A stretch of 21,363 nt of DNA, from assembly GCA_003427395.1 (NCBI GenBank), contig BFEA01000170.1, forward strand, positions 2,499,929 to 2,521,291. Direction: 5' to 3'. The position numbers and the translations under genes are program-made. The DNA comes from Chara braunii (Eukaryota; Streptophyta; Charophyceae; Charales; Characeae). Under the pieces are notes generated by a model. It made no database searches, had not been told where the DNA came from, and was given only the letters and a program-made list of their open reading frames with translations. Of the stretch, positions 18,361 to 21,363 are shown piece by piece; the stretch's first letter is position 1, and every line of letters begins with the position of its first letter.

Positions 18361-18921
18361 CGACAGTGCGCCACTCTGCACGCCCACCCGCCCTCGATCG
18401 CCTTCATACGCCGGCCCGCACTGAAACTTCGACCCGATTCCGGCGCGCAGCGGATCATCGACCTCCCCCCCACGACCAATGCTACTTAAGGGGTAGGATT
18501 TTTTTATTCAAATGCATAAAAACAAAGAAAAAAAACAAAAAAGAAGGTGAAATGTGTCATGTGTGTGTTTTATTTGTCCTTTGTGTGTGTGTGTTTGTAC
18601 GTGTGTAGGTGCCCACATACACCCACACCCACACCCACTGCCCCACTCACACAGACACGGAGCTGGGAGGGGGGTGTTTAAAGGGGGGGAAGGGCGTGTT
18701 TTAGGGAGGGGGGGAGATGTTTTTCTTTTCTTTTTTTCAGTTTAATCGTGCAGGGGTGCTGGGCCACGTACCCAAACCCTTGCAGACCCAATCTGTTGAA
18801 AAGAAAATGGTGGGAGCCCCGCTATTTTTGATTCAATGAGAATTTAATAGGGGTATGGGGAATTAAACATTTTTTAACTGTCGTTTAACTCCACCCCCAC
18901 CCCCCATTAAAATGATACTCA
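18361..18921. repeat. Mixed low-complexity stretch
   Basis: A short unique part is followed by A-rich (about 18518-18550), GT-rich (18555-18608), CACCCA-type (18610-18655) and G-rich (18664-18718) stretches. No supported gene. Confidence 0.6.
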
Positions 18922-20328
18922 AGAGTAATGTAGAAGAGAATAAAATAGAGTAGAGTAGAGTGGAATGAAAAGTAGGGTAGAGTAGAGTAAAATAGAGTAG
19001 AGTAGAGTAGAGTAAGAGTAGTGTAGATTAGAGTGAGTGGATAAGGGAATCGTAGCATAAAGTACAATACAATAGAGTACGAAAGAGTAGAGTAGACTAC
19101 AATAAAGTAGAGATGTGTAGAGTGGAGTAGTGTAGCATAAAGTTGAGTAGAGTAGAGTCGGGTCGAGTCGCGTCGAGTCGAGTCGAGTAGAGTGAAGTAG
19201 TGGAGTGGAGTGGAGTGGAGTGGACTGGAGTGGACTGGAGTGGAGTGGAGTGGAGTGGAGTGGAGTGGAGTAGAGTGAAGTGGGGAAGAGTAAAGTAGAG
19301 TGGAGTGGAGTTGAGTGGAGTGGAGTGGAGTGAAGGAGAGTGAAATGGAGGATAGTGGAGTGGAATGGAGGGAAGCATAGGGAAGAGAAGTGTAGGGAAC
19401 AAAAAAGTACTAAAGAGTAGAGTAGAGGAGAGTAGGGAAGAGTAGAGTAGGGAAGAGCATAATAGGGAAAAGCAGAGTAAGAAAGAGAAGAGCATAGCAA
19501 AGGAGAGTAGGGAAGAACAGAGTGAGAAAGAGAAAATCGGAGTAAAGAAGAGTATAGTAGAGCAAAGAAGAGTAAAGTAGAGTCGAGAAGAGTAGAGAAA
19601 AGTAGAGAAGAGTAGAGTTTAGAAGAGTTTAGAAGAGTAGAGTGGAGTAGAGGAGAGGAGAGGAGAGGAGAATAAAGTAGAGTAAAGTAGAGTAAAGTAG
19701 AGTAAAGTAGAATAGAGTAGAGTACAATACAGTAAAGCGGAATAGAGTATAGTATAGTAGAGTAAAGTAGAATTAAGTAGAGTAGAGTAGAGTAGAGTAG
19801 AGTAGAGTAGAGTAGAGCAGAGTAGAGTAGAGTAAAGTAGACTAGAGTAAAATAGAGTGAAGTGAAGTGGAGTCGAGTGGAGTCGAGCGGAGCCGAGTGG
19901 AGTAAAGTAAAGTGGAGTGGAGTCGAGTAGAGCGGAGTGGAGTGGAGTGGAGTGGAGTGGAGTGGAGTGGAGTAGAGTGGAGTGGAGTGGAGTGGAGTGG
20001 AGTGGAGTGGAATGGAAGAGAGTGGAGGAGAGTGGAGTAGGGCAGAGCAGACCGATGCAGTGAAGAGAAGAGTAGAGTAAGGTAGAGTAGAGTACTGTAA
20101 AGTACAATATATTAGAGTAAAGCAAAGTACCATTAGAAAATCGTAGTGTAGAGTAGAGTAGAGTCGATTGGAGTATAGTAGAGTAGAGTGGAGTGGGATG
20201 GTGTGGAGTGGAGTTGAGTGGAATGGAGTGAAGGTAGGTGGAGTGGAGTGGTCTGGAATGGAGTCGAGTCGGGTGGAGTAAAGTGGAGTGCAGTGAAGTA
20301 GAGCGGTATGGAGTGGAGTGGTCTGGAG
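18922..20328. repeat. GAGTA/GAGTG pentamer satellite, block 1
   Basis: About 1.4 kb of a 5-bp repeat with GAGTA, GAGTG, GAGTC and AGGGA variants in patches. On the minus strand, pure TACTC or CACTC repeats contain no stop in any frame, which explains a 404-codon open frame (18919-20133) and shorter ones in the other minus frames; all read as Ser/Thr/Leu/Tyr/His/Pro pentapeptides. On the plus strand GAGTA repeats contain TAG. No gene is called. Confidence 0.9.
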
Positions 20329-20652
20329 CTATGTGGCATCCTTGGCCGCGGTTCCTTTGGCCGAGGAGGTCGGTCGTGACCCCGTGACGTAGCCCGCGCG
20401 GTCGAGTTTACGAGAGGTCGCGCACCGGTTAGGTGATGCCGCACGCTGAAGATCGGGGCGCACGTGACGGCTGCGCAGGTCGACTCCTGGCCCCTCCCTC
20501 CCCCCCCAAAAAAAGAGAAAAAATTGGGGGGGGTTAGTATTCGTTTTTAAGGGGGTCTTAGAAAAAATATACCCCCCCCCCAAAAAAAACGAATGAAAAT
20601 AAATAAGCGGCAATGAAGAAGAAGAAGAACAAGATAAAAAAAAACGAACCGC
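20329..20652. other. GC-rich and homopolymer island between satellite blocks
   Basis: Positions 20329-20495 are GC-rich unique sequence of unknown origin. Then CCCCCCCC-A-rich-GGGGGGGG (about 20500-20534) forms a strong potential hairpin, followed by another poly-C/poly-A run (about 20569-20588) and GAAGAAGAA. No coding signal. Confidence 0.6.
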
Positions 20653-21075
20653 AAAGTAGAGTACAGTAGAGTAGAGTAAAGCAAATTTTAAGTAGAGTAG
20701 AGTAGAGTAGACTAACGTAGCTTAGAGTAGCGTAGCATAGAGTAGAGTAGAGTAGAGTCGGTTTGAGTCACGTCGAGTCGAGTCGAGTGGAGTAGAGTGG
20801 AGTGGAGTGGAGTGGAGTGGAGTGAGGAAAAATGAAGTAGAGAGGAGTGAGGGAAAATGAAGTAGAGTGGAGTGAAATGGAGTGGAGTGGAGGAGAGTGA
20901 AATGTGGGAGAGTAGAGTGAAGTGGAGGGAAGCATAGGGAAGAGAAGCGTAAGGAAGAGAAGAGTAGTGAAGAGTAGAGTAGAGGAGAATAGGAAAGCAT
21001 AGAATTGGGAAGACTAGAGTAGGAAACAGTAGAGTAGGGAAGAGCAGAGTAGGGAAGAGCAGAGTAGGGAAGGGG
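20653..21075. repeat. GAGTA/GAGTG pentamer satellite, block 2
   Basis: Same pentamer as block 1. Distinctive irregular landmarks recur in the same order: CGTCGAGTCGAGTCGAG (19171 and 20771), then GAAGCATAGGGAAGAGAAG (19372 and 20929). The offsets differ by 43 bp, so the two blocks are collinear copies with a length change between them. Confidence 0.9.
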
Positions 21076-21363
21076 CATGGGCCTGAATCATGGATCTGGG
21101 CTAGGCGTGGGTATGGGTCTATGTCCTGGACCGGAATCTGGCCCAGGGTCAGGGACTTGGGTGTTATATAGAGGCAGATGACAATGAGCAGAAGATGTAG
21201 TTTTATGTGGTAACTTCGGTGATTTTTCGCGCTTAGAACACGACAATCTGAAAAATTGCAATCGTGTAGATTAGGTTGTGATCAAGGTTGTTACGCGGGT
21301 AGCCCTGGGCCCCAAGCCAGGGTAGGGGTTTCGCCCCCGAAGCCCCGCAGCAGGGATCCCCCC
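21076..21363. other. Right-end unique sequence with two GC-rich hairpins
   Basis: CCCTGG (21303-21308) pairs with CCAGGG (21317-21322). GGGGTTTCG (21325-21333) pairs with CGAAGCCCC (21338-21346) around CCCC, with one wobble. Before them the sequence is mixed, starting with a GGGCCTGAATC-type, G-rich stretch. No gene seen. Confidence 0.55.

Overview
The window looks like nuclear DNA from a eukaryote, most likely a streptophyte (a plant or a charophyte-type green alga), and it is dominated by repeats. No intact cellular gene, rRNA or functional tRNA could be supported. The plant-like clues are a match to the primer-binding site that pairs with initiator tRNA-Met, a decayed gag-like retroelement gene, a tRNA-like module with polymerase III boxes, and tandem units carrying an AAATTTCGGCA-type motif that I associate from memory with plant retroelements. 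The lineage is an inference. The gag style reminds me of hypothetical proteins of Chara-like algae, but I could not check this.

Layout. Positions 1-795 are one copy of a dispersed repeat, and 14751-15544 is a second copy at about 95% identity. Both end at the same hairpin, and a third copy of that hairpin lies at 18331-18360. Positions 796-3260 are gene-free. A decayed gag-like region occupies the minus strand from 5889 down to 3365. Positions 5890-9900 contain a 102-bp tandem duplication and traces of possible decayed minus-strand coding at 7472-8247. Then follow a three-unit repeat of about 123 bp (9930-10290) and an array of about eleven hairpins with a near-constant loop and differing but complementary stems (10541-11471). 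Positions 12500-13900 hold further hairpin families, including a four-unit repeat of about 180-196 bp.

The right part (15700-21363) is low complexity: TA and AC microsatellites, CTT tracts with a 23-bp minisatellite, an AAAAG tract, a tRNA-like/SINE-like module (17079-17310), a retroelement 5' leader-like segment with a primer-binding site and stem-loops (17447-17799), and two blocks of a GAGTA/GAGTG pentamer satellite (18922-20328 and 20653-21075) that share internal order.

Assembly quality matters here. Two exact 95-bp repeats flank single Ns (12617 and 14750), and one of these 95-mers is also the first 95 bases of the window. These look like unmerged contig overlaps, not biology. Eighteen further isolated Ns lie at 14081-14640. 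Long open frames over the satellites and CTT tracts are by-products of stop-free repeats and are not called as genes. No genes here appear to work together; the window records retroelement decay, tandem duplication and repeated hairpin formation.
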